Shown here: positions 42,133 to 51,180 of the stretch, one piece after another
Position numbering within the stretch: the first letter of the stretch is position 1
Layout: each line of letters starts with the position of its first letter
Assembly: GCF_036240795.1 (NCBI RefSeq)
Contig: NZ_CP108454.1
Location: forward strand, 4,216,001-4,280,000
DNA length: 64,000 bases
Reading direction: 5' to 3'
Origin: Streptomyces sp. NBC_01268
GTDB lineage: Bacteria; Actinomycetota; Actinomycetes; Streptomycetales; Streptomycetaceae
Position numbers and translations under genes: made by a program
The notes under the pieces: model-generated
Told to the model about the DNA's origin: nothing
Seen by the model: only the letters and a program-made list of their open reading frames with translations
Databases searched by the model: none

Positions 42133-42828
42133 ATGCCCGAGACGTCCGTACCCGACGCATCCGATGCGCCCGACGTTTCCCACGTCCTGGCCGAGCTGGC
42201 CGCGCTGGAGGACCCGAAGGCGCGTGCCGTGAACGAGCGGCACGGTGACGATCACGGTGTGAACCTCGGCAAGCTGCGTGCGCTCGCCAAGCGGCTCAAG
42301 ACGCAGCAGGAGCTCGCGCGCGGGCTCTGGGCCACGGACGACACGGCCGCGATGCTCCTCGCGCTCCTGATCTGCCGCCCCAAGGCGTTCGAGCGGGACG
42401 AGCTGGACGCGATGCTGCGGCGGGCCCGCGCGCCCAAGGTCCACGACTGGCTCGTCAACTACGTCGTCAAGAAGAGTCCGTACGCCGAGGAGCTCCGCGT
42501 GGCCTGGTCCGCCGACCCGGACCCCGTCGTCGCCAGCGCCGGCTGGGCTCTCACCACCGAGCGCGTCGCCAAGAAGCCTGACGGCCTCGACCTCCCCGCT
42601 CTCCTCGACGTCATCGAGGCGGACATGAAGGACGCCCCTGACCGCCTTCAGTGGGCCATGAACCACTGCCTCGCCCAGATCGGGATCGAACACCCCGAGT
42701 ACCGCGTCCGCGCGATCGGCATCGGCGAGCGCCTCGAAGTCCTGAAGGACTACCCGACCTCCCCGGGCTGCACGTCCCCCTTCGCCCCCGTCTGGATCGC
42801 CGAGATGGTCCGCCGCCAGACGGCGTGA
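42133..42828 (+). CDS. AlkD-like DNA alkylation repair protein
   Basis: A 231-residue protein with AGGAGGA five bases before ATG 42133. It is built from HEAT-like helical repeats with RAVNERHGDDHGVNLGKLRA, ICRPKAFERDELDAM and AWSADPDPVVASAGWALTTE, matching the COG4912 DNA_alkylation family. AlkD enzymes remove bulky cationic alkylpurines by trapping DNA on a helical solenoid. The exact catalytic Trp/Asp set cannot be confirmed here, so it may be one of the non-enzymatic relatives. Confidence 0.75.
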   Translation: MPETSVPDASDAPDVSHVLAELAALEDPKARAVNERHGDDHGVNLGKLRALAKRLKTQQELARGLWATDDTAAMLLALLICRPKAFERDELDAMLRRARAPKVHDWLVNYVVKKSPYAEELRVAWSADPDPVVASAGWALTTERVAKKPDGLDLPALLDVIEADMKDAPDRLQWAMNHCLAQIGIEHPEYRVRAIGIGERLEVLKDYPTSPGCTSPFAPVWIAEMVRRQTA

Positions 42829-42926
42829 CCCGCCCCCGTCCCCGACGCCGCTCCGACCCCTCCCCGACGCTTCTCCGCCCTCCGACCCCTCCCCCCGCAC
42901 CCCCCGCCGCCCCTACGGTGGCCCGC

Positions 42927-43979
42927 ATGACCAGCCGTCCGCCGCTGATCCACCGGCATTGGCCCGCCCTCGCCGACGCCCTCCCGTACCTGCCGCTCGG
43001 CACCGGCCCCACCCCCGTCCGCCCGCTCACCCGCCTCGGCCCGCGCACGCCGGTCTGGGTGAAGGACGAGAGCGGGTACGGCGACGGCGGCTGGGGCGGC
43101 AACAAGGTCCGCAAGCTGGAGTGGCTCCTCCCGGACGCCCGCCGCCGGGGCGCCCGGACCCTCCTCAGCGTCGGCGGCCTCGGCACGAACTGGGGCCTCG
43201 CGGCCGCGCTCTACGCCCGCGAACAGGGCCTCGACGTCGCCCTCGCGCTGATCGACCACCCGGTCGACGACCACGTCCGGGCCCAGCTCGCCCGGCTGCG
43301 GGCCTCCGGCGCCACGCTGCACTTCCCGCACACCAAGGCCCGGCTCGTCCTCTCGCTGCCCTGGCTGCTCGCCCGTCACACCCGCGGCCTCCGCCTCCCG
43401 TACGTCCTGCCGGCGGGCGGGTCCTCGGCGCTCGGGACGCTCGGGTACGTCGAGTGCGCGCTGGAGCTGGCCGAGCAGGTGGCGGAAGGGCTGCTGCCGG
43501 AGCCCGCCTGGATCGTGACGCCGGTCGGCTCCGGTGGTACCGCCGCAGGGCTGGCCCTCGGACTACGGCTGGCCGGGCTGCGCACCCGGGTGCTGGCGGT
43601 CGTCGTGAACGACACGCTGCGCCTGGACGGCGGCCGGCTCGCGGCACTGGCGGGGAAGGCGGAGCGGCTGCTGCGGGCACGGGGCGCCGACGTGCCGGCC
43701 GTACGGCTCGGTGCCGAGGACATCGTCACGGAGCGCGGGTGGCTCGGCCCGGGGTACGCGCACTCGACCGAGCCGGGCGCGCGGGCACTGCGATGGGCGG
43801 CCGCGGAGGCGGATCTGGAACTGGAGCCCGTCTACACGGCGAAGGCAATGGCGGCCCTGTTGCCTCCGGAGACGGAGGGGCGCTTCGACGACGGCGGTCC
43901 GGTGGTCTTCCTGAACACGTTCGGGCCCAGGCCGGACGGGGCCCGGGGCAGGGGCGAGGATCGGGGCTCCTCGGAATGA
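42927..43979 (+). CDS. PLP-dependent ACC deaminase/D-cysteine desulfhydrase-family protein
   Basis: A 350-residue fold-type II PLP enzyme. GGNKVRKLEW holds the Schiff-base lysine (K60), SVGGLGTNWGLAAALYA is the phosphate/substrate loop, and TPVGSGGTAAGLALG binds PLP phosphate. The family deaminates ACC or beta-eliminates D-cysteine; the exact substrate cannot be told. ATG 42927 is preferred over earlier openings. It stands alone. Confidence 0.85.
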   Translation: MTSRPPLIHRHWPALADALPYLPLGTGPTPVRPLTRLGPRTPVWVKDESGYGDGGWGGNKVRKLEWLLPDARRRGARTLLSVGGLGTNWGLAAALYAREQGLDVALALIDHPVDDHVRAQLARLRASGATLHFPHTKARLVLSLPWLLARHTRGLRLPYVLPAGGSSALGTLGYVECALELAEQVAEGLLPEPAWIVTPVGSGGTAAGLALGLRLAGLRTRVLAVVVNDTLRLDGGRLAALAGKAERLLRARGADVPAVRLGAEDIVTERGWLGPGYAHSTEPGARALRWAAAEADLELEPVYTAKAMAALLPPETEGRFDDGGPVVFLNTFGPRPDGARGRGEDRGSSE

Positions 43980-44145
43980 CGGAGGGTTCAAGTGACCGCA
44001 CGGGGACGGTGGGACTGCCCTGCATCTGCATCCGAAGCTGAATCTGAAAAAACTTCGGTCGTCCGGTCACACGTCCGTCGGGCGCGGTGTCAGAGGGACA
44101 GAGCGAGCGAGAAGCGCCCGCCACAGCCCCTCCGAGGAGCCTCCG

Positions 44146-44487
44146 ATGTCCACCACCGCCATCGTCGTCACCGCCGTCGCCGCCTTCATGGCCGGGTTCT
44201 CGGGCGCCTCGATCTTCTTCAAGGCGAAGTTCACCGTCGAGCCGCTCGCCGAGTACGGCGTTCCGCGCGCCTGGTGGAACTGGCTGGGTGCCGCCAAGGC
44301 GGCCGGCGCGGTGGGTCTGCTCGTCGGCTACGCGATCCCCGCGATCGGGATCGCCGCCGCGATCGGCCTGGTCCTGTACTTCCTCGGCGCCGTGATCACG
44401 GTCCTCCGCGCCAAGGCGTACGCCCACGCGGTCTTCCCGCTCGTCTACATGGCCCCGGCGGTCGCCGTCCTGGCCCTGGCGGCGTGA
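44146..44487 (+). CDS. DoxX-like membrane protein
   Basis: A 113-residue protein with four membrane helices. GVPRAWWNWLGAAKAAGAVG is the loop typical of DoxX-like (COG2259/DUF4870-neighbour) proteins, followed by ITVLRAKAYAHAVFPLVY. These small proteins are linked to redox or quinone processes. There is no gene partner here; the 3' end is four bases from the end of the convergent DUF397 gene. Confidence 0.8.
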   Translation: MSTTAIVVTAVAAFMAGFSGASIFFKAKFTVEPLAEYGVPRAWWNWLGAAKAAGAVGLLVGYAIPAIGIAAAIGLVLYFLGAVITVLRAKAYAHAVFPLVYMAPAVAVLALAA

Positions 44488-44490
44488 AGG

Positions 44491-44679
44491 TCAGACGCTG
44501 CGGACGAACGAGTCCCACGCGGAACGCCCGAAGACGACAGCAGGGCCCTCAGGGGCCTTGCTGTCACGTACGGGGACGAGGGCGGGGAATCCGGGGGCGA
44601 CTTCGAGGCAGTCTCCGCCGTTGGCTCCGCTGTAGCTGCTCTTGATCCAGGTCGCCACGGTCAGATCGCGCCTCTGCAT
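44491..44679 (-). CDS. DUF397 protein
   Basis: A 62-residue protein with the DUF397 signature ATWIKSSYSGANGGDCLEVA and VVFGRSAWDSFVRS. In Streptomyces it normally sits right after an Xre/DUF5753 gene, and such pairs (Scr1-like, as in WhiJ/BldB-associated families) are linked to development. Here its first 116 bases overlap the end of the Xre gene in another frame, much more than usual. Confidence 0.85.
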   Translation of the reverse strand: MQRRDLTVATWIKSSYSGANGGDCLEVAPGFPALVPVRDSKAPEGPAVVFGRSAWDSFVRSV

Positions 44680-45514
44680 GGTGCCCGTACCTTTCCATCA
44701 TGTCGCTGATCAGAGCGGCGGACTCGCGGCCCGACAAGCAATCGGCTCTCAGCACATCATAGGTCTGGCTGTGTCGGGCGAAGACGGCTGGATCATCGCT
44801 GAAGTGGCCGCTGTCGAGCGATTCCGAGTACACCCATTGGTGTCCGTCAGGCAGCAGGATCAGCGACATCGACGCGTCCGGCCGGTCGATCCCGGACTGG
44901 CTGAACGGTGCTACCTGGACTCGGATGTTGGGGAGTCGACCCACATCCAGCAGATGGGCGCACTGCTCTCGCATCACCTCGGTGTCTCCCATCGTGTTGA
45001 GGAGGCAGCTCTCGTCCAGCACGGCGATGTATGAAGGTCCGCCAGGAGAGAGGAAGCGCTGCTGGCGGCTCAGTCGGGCTCGGACTCGGTCTTCCACTTC
45101 CTCGGCATCTTCGAGGCGTTGCGCATAAAGCGCGTAAGCGTAGGCCGGAGTCTGCAGGAGGCCCGGTACCACCTGGATCTGATACGCACGGATCTGGGTC
45201 GCCTCCGCGTCCATCTCCGCCCGGCGCTCGAACCAGTCCGGGTGTTCGACCTGTGGGTACCAGTCGATCCGGCCCCACAGGCGCAGTAACACCCCGCCCG
45301 TGCCGAGGATCTCGTCGCCCGCTCTCGCGAACGTGTCCGTCGGCACCCGTTTCGCCGCCTCCACCCGGGCGACCTGTGAGCGGTCGCAGTGGACGAGGCG
45401 GGCCAGGGCCGACTGGGTCAGGCCCGCTGACTCGCGGTAGTGGCGGAGGAGTTCGCCGAACATCTCCGCCGTCGTGGCGGCCGGCTCGGGCCCCGCGATA
45501 TGCCTCTTGGTCAC
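44564..45514 (-). CDS. Xre regulator with DUF5753 domain
   Basis: A 316-residue protein from GTG 45514-45512 (GAGGGG six bases upstream). The N-terminal HTH (LLRHYRESAGLTQSALARLV) is followed by DUF5753 (YQIQVVPGLLQTPAYAYALY; IAVLDESCLLNTMGD; VQVAPFSQSGIDRPDASMSL). The usual end near DMMERYGHHAE is followed by about 35 extra Arg-rich residues read through the DUF397 start region, which suggests loss of the original stop. Such pairs are regarded as developmental regulators or antitoxin-like. Confidence 0.88.
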   Translation of the reverse strand: MTKRHIAGPEPAATTAEMFGELLRHYRESAGLTQSALARLVHCDRSQVARVEAAKRVPTDTFARAGDEILGTGGVLLRLWGRIDWYPQVEHPDWFERRAEMDAEATQIRAYQIQVVPGLLQTPAYAYALYAQRLEDAEEVEDRVRARLSRQQRFLSPGGPSYIAVLDESCLLNTMGDTEVMREQCAHLLDVGRLPNIRVQVAPFSQSGIDRPDASMSLILLPDGHQWVYSESLDSGHFSDDPAVFARHSQTYDVLRADCLSGRESAALISDMMERYGHHAEARSDRGDLDQEQLQRSQRRRLPRSRPRIPRPRPRT

Positions 45515-45641
45515 TCCGAACCCCCTCGTGACAGCAGTCCTTGGCACGCCGCAGGCGTTGTGGCCGCCTCTTCCATTGAGCAACGCTGAGGGCACGCAGA
45601 GTAGTCGCCCGATCGGGTGACCGTGAGACGAGGAGTGCGGA

Positions 45642-46013
45642 ATGGCAGGGCACGAGGAGTGCGGCGCGTACCTGTACGACCCGGCGGCGAGGAAGGTCGG
45701 CGAGTACCGGGGGCAGGCCGGGCCGTACGCCATGCTGCGGCCGCTCGGGGGCGGGCGGGAGTGGCAGGCGGACCCGGAGCGGGTGCGGCCGGCCACGCAG
45801 GAGGAGCGGCTGAGCGCCGGGGTGCGCGCCGCCAACGCGCGGGCGACGGCCTCGTACGAGATGAGCCGCCCGCCCGTCCCCGTGCCGCACTGCGTCGCGT
45901 GCGGCGCGCTCGACCGGGCCCGTGCGGCCGCCCGCGCCCGGTTCGACTGGAGCGCCGAGACCGACGCGAACGTCCTGCTGCGGCGGCACCTCCGGGCGGA
46001 CCATCCCGAGTGA
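45642..46013 (+). CDS. Small soluble protein with Cys pairs, function unknown
   Basis: A 123-residue protein divergent from the Xre gene. It has YLYDPAARKVGEYRGQAGPY (a beta-strand pair), then an acidic/Ala-rich helix and VPHCVACGALD, which could bind zinc with the His residues in LLRRHLRADHPE. Genes of this kind are frequent next to DUF5753/DUF397 pairs, but I know no function. Confidence 0.65.
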   Translation: MAGHEECGAYLYDPAARKVGEYRGQAGPYAMLRPLGGGREWQADPERVRPATQEERLSAGVRAANARATASYEMSRPPVPVPHCVACGALDRARAAARARFDWSAETDANVLLRRHLRADHPE

Positions 46014-46049
46014 CGTGTCGAGCTCATGATCGTTGGCCTCGCCGTGAAC

Positions 46050-46298
46050 ATGAAGAAGCTGGCCGCCACGGCCACCCTCGCCCTCGCCGCGGTCTCCCTC
46101 GCGGCGCCCGCCCACGCCGACGACAGCGACTTCGGCAGCGGCGTGAACGCCGCGAACAACTGGAACTTCACGGCCGCCGACGTCTGTGTCCAGGAGCTCG
46201 CGGTCGTTCCCGCCCTCAGCGACTGGTCGGGCAACCACCAGAACAACTGCTCCAGCGGGAACGTCATCGACCACTCCGGCTCCGGCGCCCGGCTGTAA
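46050..46298 (+). CDS. Small secreted protein
   Basis: An 82-residue protein from ATG 46050 (upstream GTG 46044 and ATG 46026 are in frame; no good ribosome site, so translation may be weak or leaderless). The signal peptide MKKLAATATLALAAVSLAAP ends with AHA before DDSDFGSG. The 60-residue mature chain has two cysteines (DVCVQE, NNCSSGN) and Asn-rich segments. Function unknown. Confidence 0.65.
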   Translation: MKKLAATATLALAAVSLAAPAHADDSDFGSGVNAANNWNFTAADVCVQELAVVPALSDWSGNHQNNCSSGNVIDHSGSGARL

Positions 46299-46313
46299 TC
46301 TCCGCGCCCTGCC

Positions 46314-46353
46314 TTCCTAGGGATGCTAGCTTTTAACCTAGAGTCCCTAGGAA
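46314..46353 (+). promoter_or_regulatory. Operator of the TetR-hydrolase operon
   Basis: A perfect 10-bp inverted repeat, TTCCTAGGGA (46314-46323) with TCCCTAGGAA (46344-46353), spans the promoter and ends at the AAGGAGT ribosome site; another TAG-containing half-site lies between. It fits binding by the TetR protein it precedes. Confidence 0.65.
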
Positions 46354-46364
46354 GGAGTCCGGCA

Positions 46365-46928
46365 ATGGTCCGCGCCGGCATCACCGTCGACCGTCTCGTC
46401 CGGGCCGCCGCCGAGCTGGCCGACGCGGACGGCCTCGACAAGGTCACCGTCTCCGCCCTCGCCCGCCGCTTCGGCGTCAAGGACGCGAGCCTCTACTCGC
46501 ACATCAGGAACCTCCGCGACCTGCGCGTCCGCCTCGCCCTCTTCGCCTCCGGGGAGATGAACGAGGCCATCGGGACAGCCGTCGCCGGGCGTTCCGGCAA
46601 GGACGCGCTCGTGGCCTTCGCCGACGCCTACCGCGGCTACGCGCTCGCCCACCCCGGCCGCTACGCCGCCACCCAGCAGCGGATCGAGCCGGAGGAGATC
46701 GGTGACCCCGCCGTCCTCCTCCGCGCCGTGGAGCTCACGTACGGGATGCTGCGCGGCTACGGGCTCGCCGAGCCCGACCTCACCGACGCCGGGCGGCTGC
46801 TCCGCGCCACCTTCCACGGCTACATCCATCTGGAGCTGAGCGGCGGGTTCCACGCCTCCCGGCCCGTCACCGACTCCTGGGCTCGCTCGCTCGACGCCCT
46901 GCACACCACCCTGGAGAGCTGGTCGTGA
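46365..46928 (+). CDS. TetR-family regulator
   Basis: A 187-residue regulator with ITVDRLVRAAAELADADGL and the HTH ALARRFGVKDASLYSHIRNL, followed by the TetR_C_33-like ligand domain. It is coupled to the alpha/beta hydrolase by GTGA overlap. The strong palindrome in its leader suggests self-repression with the hydrolase gene as target. Confidence 0.88.
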   Translation: MVRAGITVDRLVRAAAELADADGLDKVTVSALARRFGVKDASLYSHIRNLRDLRVRLALFASGEMNEAIGTAVAGRSGKDALVAFADAYRGYALAHPGRYAATQQRIEPEEIGDPAVLLRAVELTYGMLRGYGLAEPDLTDAGRLLRATFHGYIHLELSGGFHASRPVTDSWARSLDALHTTLESWS

Positions 46929-47779
46929 AGCCCGTCCTGAACGCCGCCGTCCTGTCCGTCCCCGGCGCCACCCTGCGGTACGAGACGCGGGGCACCGGCC
47001 CCGTCCTCCTGCTCATACCCGGTGGCGCGGGCGACGCCGGACTGTACGAGGGGATGGCGGACCTGCTCGCGGGCGCCGGGCACACGGTCGTCTCCTACGA
47101 CCAGCGCGGTCTCTCCCGCAGCCCGCTCGACGGGCCGCTCGCCGACCAGCGGGTCGAGGTGTGGGCCGAGGACGCCCGCGCGGTCCTCGACGCGGTCGTG
47201 CCGGACGGCGAAGCCGCGTACGTCTACGGCGGCAGCTCGGGCGCGATCGTGGCCCTCGCCCTGCTCGCCGCCCACCCCGGTCGCCTGCGCCGCGTCGTCG
47301 CCCACGAGCCGCCCCTGGTGGAACTGCTCGCCGACCCCGGCCCGTACCGCGCCCACTTCGCCGAGGTGCGCGAGCTGCACCGTACGCAGGGGCTCGGCCC
47401 CGCGATGGCCCGGTTCGCCGAGACGCCCGACGGACGCAGGCCGGAGCCGGCGGCGGGGCAGCGGCGGCATGCCGAACTGCCCGAGGCCATCCGGCCGATG
47501 GCCTCCCGCATGGCGGCCAACATGCCCGTCTTCCTGGAGCACGTGCTGTGCCCCTTCTCCTCCTCCGCCCCGGATCTCGACGGGCTGCGCGCCGCCGCCG
47601 GGAAGCTGGTCCTGGGGGTCGGCCGGGAGTCGGACGGTCAGGAGGCGCTGGTGGGTCCGGCGCGGCGGATCGCCGAGGTGACCGGGGCCGCCGCGGTGGT
47701 GTTCCCGGGCGGGCACCTCGGGTGCGTCGAACGCCCGGAGGAGTTCGCCGAGGTGCTGCTCACTGCCATGAGGCCGTGA
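46925..47779 (+). CDS. Alpha/beta hydrolase
   Basis: A 284-residue cytoplasmic hydrolase from a GTG overlapping the TetR stop. The oxyanion region LLIPGGAGDAG, strand-4 SYDQRGLSRS, nucleophile elbow YGGSSGAIVAL (Ser) and C-terminal FPGGHLGCVERP (His) are in place. The usual GxSxG is GGSSG. Its substrate is unknown but probably induces the adjacent TetR protein. The 3' end overlaps the tail of the opposite lipoprotein gene by 20 bases. Confidence 0.88.
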   Translation: MKPVLNAAVLSVPGATLRYETRGTGPVLLLIPGGAGDAGLYEGMADLLAGAGHTVVSYDQRGLSRSPLDGPLADQRVEVWAEDARAVLDAVVPDGEAAYVYGGSSGAIVALALLAAHPGRLRRVVAHEPPLVELLADPGPYRAHFAEVRELHRTQGLGPAMARFAETPDGRRPEPAAGQRRHAELPEAIRPMASRMAANMPVFLEHVLCPFSSSAPDLDGLRAAAGKLVLGVGRESDGQEALVGPARRIAEVTGAAAVVFPGGHLGCVERPEEFAEVLLTAMRP

Positions 47780-48530
47780 CGGTCCGGGTGTCCACGCGCA
47801 TGCCGAGCGGGACCCGCCAGGACTCCACGCACACCGTGTAGGTCCTGGTGCGGGTCTCCCCGGCCGCGATCGGGGCCGGCAGGGGCTGGCTGGATCCGAT
47901 GGTGGCCCAGTCGACGCCGAGGGCGCCGATGATGTGGGTCGCGAAGGTGACCGTGCCCGAACGGGCAGCCGTTCCGCCGGTGTTGCGGATGGTGACCGTC
48001 ACGTTCTCGCACCAGCGCTTGTCGGTGTCGGCGAGCGTGGGCGCGGAGAGGGTGAGTGCGGCGGGCGGGGCCGTGGTGCCGGGGGGCGTGGTGGGCCGGG
48101 CGGGGCTCGTGGGCTTCGTGCCCGGTGTGCTGGGAGTGCCGGGGCCGCCTGGTGTGCCCGGCGCCGAGGACGGGGGCCTGGGGGCGGTCGTCGACGGTGT
48201 TCCGCCGGTACGGGTCGGGGGCGGCGCCGTGGCCGTGCGCGGGCCGCCGGGGTCTTTGGCGGCCGTACGGCCAGGGGCCGCGCCGTCCGTACCGCCCGGT
48301 GGGCGCGGCGACGGGGACGACGTGCTGGAGGTGTCTCCGGTGCGTGCCGGGTCCAGCGGGACGAGCGTCACCGATCCGCTCGGCGGAACCGCTCCCTCGG
48401 GGGAGGAGCCGGCGCCGACCGCCGCGTATCCCTCGCCGTCGTCGCCCGATCCGCAGGCGGTGAGCGCTCCGCCGAGGCAGAGCGCGACCACCACGAGTCC
48501 CGGACGCTTCCTTCGCCACGAGCTCACCAT
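47760..48530 (-). CDS. Cell-wall-spanning lipoprotein with Ig-like domain
   Basis: A 256-residue lipoprotein. VVVALCLGGALTACGSGDDG gives a signal with the LTA-C lipobox. Residues about 30-150 are a Pro/Thr/Gly/Ser linker. The last 100 residues are a beta-sandwich (VTIRNTGGTAARSGTVTFAT) with two cysteines that may pair. It would sit outside the membrane with the domain pushed into the wall. It follows the sigF gene on the same strand. Confidence 0.75.
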   Translation of the reverse strand: MVSSWRRKRPGLVVVALCLGGALTACGSGDDGEGYAAVGAGSSPEGAVPPSGSVTLVPLDPARTGDTSSTSSPSPRPPGGTDGAAPGRTAAKDPGGPRTATAPPPTRTGGTPSTTAPRPPSSAPGTPGGPGTPSTPGTKPTSPARPTTPPGTTAPPAALTLSAPTLADTDKRWCENVTVTIRNTGGTAARSGTVTFATHIIGALGVDWATIGSSQPLPAPIAAGETRTRTYTVCVESWRVPLGMRVDTRTVTASWQ

Positions 48531-48581
48531 GGGCGCCAGTGTGTCTGACGTTGCGTCAGGAAGGAAGCAGAACGGCTGGGT

Positions 48582-49565
48582 TCAGTCGGCGATCAGTCCT
48601 TCCCGCAGCTGTGCCAGCGTGCGGGTGAGCAGGCGGGAGACGTGCATCTGGGAGATGCCGACCTCCTCGCCGATCTGGGACTGGGTCATGTTGGCGAAGA
48701 AGCGGAGCATGATGATCTGCCGCTCGCGGGGCGGGAGTTTGGCGAGCAGCGGCTTCAGCGACTCGCGGTACTCGACGCCCTCCAGGGCGCTGTCCTCGTA
48801 GCCGAGGCGGTCCGCGAGGGAGCCCTCGCCGCCGTCGTCCTCGGGGGACGGGGAGTCGAGCGAGGAGGCCGTGTACGCGTTGCCGACGGCGAGGCCGTCG
48901 ACGACGTCCTCCTCCGACACCCCGAGCACCGCCGCGAGTTCGGGGACGGTGGGGGAGCGGTCCAGCTTCTGCGCGAGCTCGTCGCTGGCCTTGGTGAGGG
49001 CGAGGCGGAGCTCCTGGAGGCGGCGCGGGACGCGGACGGACCAGGAGGTGTCGCGGAAGAAGCGCTTGATCTCGCCCACGACGGTCGGCATGGCGAAGGT
49101 CGGGAACTCCACGCCCCGTTCGCAGTCGAAGCGGTCGATCGCCTTGATCAGGCCGATGGTGCCGACCTGGACGATGTCCTCCATGGGCTCGTTGCGGGAG
49201 CGGAAGCGGGCCGCCGCGTACCGCACGAGGGGGAGGTTGAGCTGGATGAGGGTGTCGCGGACGTAGGTCCGCTCCGGGCTGTCCGCGGCGACGCCCTTGT
49301 CGTCCAGGGCGCGCAGCCGCAGGAACAGGGAGCGCGAGAGGGTGCGGGTGTCGAGTGCCTCGGGCGTGACGGCCGGCGGGGCGACGAGGGTCTCGTCGGG
49401 CGCGGGCGCCGCGTCGGCGGCGGTCGGAGCCGTCGTCTGGGCGGGCACGCCCGTCGGCGGGGCCGTCTGCGCCATGGCGGCCGTCGGCACGGAGACGGGC
49501 GTCTGCACGGACGCGGGCATGGGCGTGAGCGTGAGCACCTTCGAGCTGCCCTGTTCTGCGGACAT
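48582..49565 (-). CDS. sigF: RNA polymerase sigma factor SigF
   Basis: A 327-residue SigB/SigF-group sigma factor. After a Pro/Thr/Ala-rich head (about 75 residues, longer than in S. coelicolor), region 2 ([37 protein letters not shown]), region 3 and region 4 ([20 protein letters not shown]) are complete. The N-terminus [14 protein letters not shown] and the tandem with SigN match S. coelicolor sigF, needed for late spore maturation and pigmentation. No anti-sigma gene adjoins; control is likely through a distant partner and development-stage transcription. Confidence 0.88.
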   Translation of the reverse strand: MSAEQGSSKVLTLTPMPASVQTPVSVPTAAMAQTAPPTGVPAQTTAPTAADAAPAPDETLVAPPAVTPEALDTRTLSRSLFLRLRALDDKGVAADSPERTYVRDTLIQLNLPLVRYAAARFRSRNEPMEDIVQVGTIGLIKAIDRFDCERGVEFPTFAMPTVVGEIKRFFRDTSWSVRVPRRLQELRLALTKASDELAQKLDRSPTVPELAAVLGVSEEDVVDGLAVGNAYTASSLDSPSPEDDGGEGSLADRLGYEDSALEGVEYRESLKPLLAKLPPRERQIIMLRFFANMTQSQIGEEVGISQMHVSRLLTRTLAQLREGLIAD

Positions 49566-49800
49566 GCCACCCCCTTGAGGTCGCGGACGGTCGTGGCGGC
49601 CACGACCAACTGAGGAACGCAGCCTCCACCTGAATACCGGAGGCGGGGCCGCGGCAAACTCGGTTTCTGCAGAATGTCACATGTCGGCAACACGCTGTAG
49701 TGACTTGTCGACAAGCCGAGGGCGAATATCCGCAGGAAACAAGGGGTGTGCGGCATTTGGGGTGCCGAAAAACTGCTCCGAAACGGTCTACCCGTCTCAG
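49566..49800 (-). promoter_or_regulatory. sigF-sigN spacer with palindrome
   Basis: This 235-base gap holds the sigF upstream region. A perfect 12-bp palindrome, CTTGTCGACAAG (49704-49715), is a candidate regulatory site. Upstream part 49716-49800 should hold the sigN terminator, though no strong hairpin stands out. Confidence 0.4.
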
Positions 49801-50652
49801 CTACGCCTCGATCCGATTTGCGGATCTCAGCCGGGCGAAGCTTCGGGCGAGGAGCCTTGACACGTGCATCTGCGAGACCCCGAGCTCCTGGCTGATCTGG
49901 GACTGCGTCAGGTTGCTGTAGTAACGCAGCATCAGGATCCGCTGCTCGCGCTCGGGGAGCTGGACGAGCAGGTGGCGTACGAGGTCGCGGTGTTCGACGC
50001 CGGCGAGCGCCGGGTCCTCGTAGCCGAGTCGGTCGAGCAGGCCGGGCAGGCCGTCGCCCTCCTGGGCCGCCTCCAGGGAGGTGGCGTGGTAGGAGCGGCC
50101 GGCCTCGATGCAGGCCAGCACCTCGTCCTCGCCGATCTTGAGGCGTTCGGCGATCTCGGCGGTGGTCGGGGAGCGGCCGTGGGCCGTGGTCAGGTCCTCG
50201 GTGGCGCCGTTGACCTGGACCCACAGCTCGTGGAGCCGGCGGGGCACGTGGACGGTGCGGACGTTGTCGCGGAAGTAGCGCTTGATCTCGCCGACGACGG
50301 TCGGCATCGCGAAGGTCGGGAACTGCACGCCCCGGTCGGGGTCGAAGCGGTCGATGGCGTTGATCAGGCCGATCGTGCCGACCTGGACCACGTCCTCCAT
50401 CGGCTCGTTGCGGCTGCGGAAGCGGGCGGCGGCGTACCGCACGAGGGGCAGGTTGGCCTCGATCAGGGCCCCCCGCACGCGGTGGTGCTCGGGGGTGCCC
50501 GGCTCCAGGTTCTTGAGCTGCCCGAAGAGCACCTGGGTCAGGGCGCGGGTGTCGGCGCCTCGGGTGCTCTGGGGGCGGGGGCGTGGGGTCTCGGGCGCCC
50601 CGGCCTCGTTCTGGGGCGGGACTTGAGGCGCTGCACTGGCCGGCACGTTCAC
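49801..50652 (-). CDS. sigN: RNA polymerase sigma factor SigN
   Basis: A 283-residue SigB-group factor from GTG 50652-50650 (AAGGGGTGG just upstream). Region 2 ([20 protein letters not shown]), region 3 and region 4 ([20 protein letters not shown]) are present. It is very like SigF but is separate upstream; the pair and order match sigN-sigF of S. coelicolor. SigN acts in aerial development (the 'nether zone' sigma). An AT-rich leader at 50660-50760 carries GACATGTC-type palindromes and probably its promoter. Confidence 0.85.
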   Translation of the reverse strand: MNVPASAAPQVPPQNEAGAPETPRPRPQSTRGADTRALTQVLFGQLKNLEPGTPEHHRVRGALIEANLPLVRYAAARFRSRNEPMEDVVQVGTIGLINAIDRFDPDRGVQFPTFAMPTVVGEIKRYFRDNVRTVHVPRRLHELWVQVNGATEDLTTAHGRSPTTAEIAERLKIGEDEVLACIEAGRSYHATSLEAAQEGDGLPGLLDRLGYEDPALAGVEHRDLVRHLLVQLPEREQRILMLRYYSNLTQSQISQELGVSQMHVSRLLARSFARLRSANRIEA

Positions 50653-50869
50653 GCCACCCCTTCATGTCAACTTCGGTCGACTCATCCGTCAAAAGCGGTC
50701 ATAGCATCACAAGACATGTCCACTGTGTGCAAGCACCGTATAACCACGTGTTGAGGGCAAGTTGGGCGGGTAAAACTTTGGGCCCCCCGCCGAAGGTCGG
50801 CGGGAGGCCCGGAAGAAGTCAGGGGTGGAGCGGGGCGAGGGCGAGCCCGTGCGGGGGGCTCAGCCGGTC

Positions 50870-51169
50870 TCAGCCCTCGAAGGGGTAGTCGGCGATCACC
50901 CAGGTCGCGAACTCGCGCCACTGGCCCACGCCCGCCTGGTGCGCCGGGTGCTCCAGGTAGCGCTTGAGCGCGTCCGCGTCCTCGACGGCCGAGTTGATGG
51001 CGAAGTCGTACGCGATCGGGCGGTCCGAGATGTTCCAGTCGCACTCCCAGAAGCGCAGCTCCGGGATCTGGGAGCCGAGGGCGCGGAAGGCCTCGACGCC
51101 CGCCACCACGCGGGGCTCGTCGCGCTGCACGCCGTCGTTGAGCTTGAAGAGGACCAGATGGCGGATCAC
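50870..51169 (-). CDS. Dabb-family stress-responsive A/B barrel protein
   Basis: A 99-residue dimeric ferredoxin-like protein: MIRHLVLFKLNDGVQRDE, a central RFWECDWNISDRPIAYDFAI strand pair, and LKRYLEHPAHQAGV. These match Dabb (PF07876). The role of Dabb proteins in Streptomyces is unclear. The gene is next to a 54-residue membrane-protein gene on the same strand. Confidence 0.85.
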   Translation of the reverse strand: MIRHLVLFKLNDGVQRDEPRVVAGVEAFRALGSQIPELRFWECDWNISDRPIAYDFAINSAVEDADALKRYLEHPAHQAGVGQWREFATWVIADYPFEG

Positions 51170-51180
51170 GGGCGGTACTC

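Noticed and set aside
40852..42160. Several 100-230 codon frames in the long inverted repeat.
   Set aside because: They are mirrored in the two arms, are Arg/Gly/Pro-rich, have no ribosome sites or known motifs, and follow the repeat structure rather than coding.
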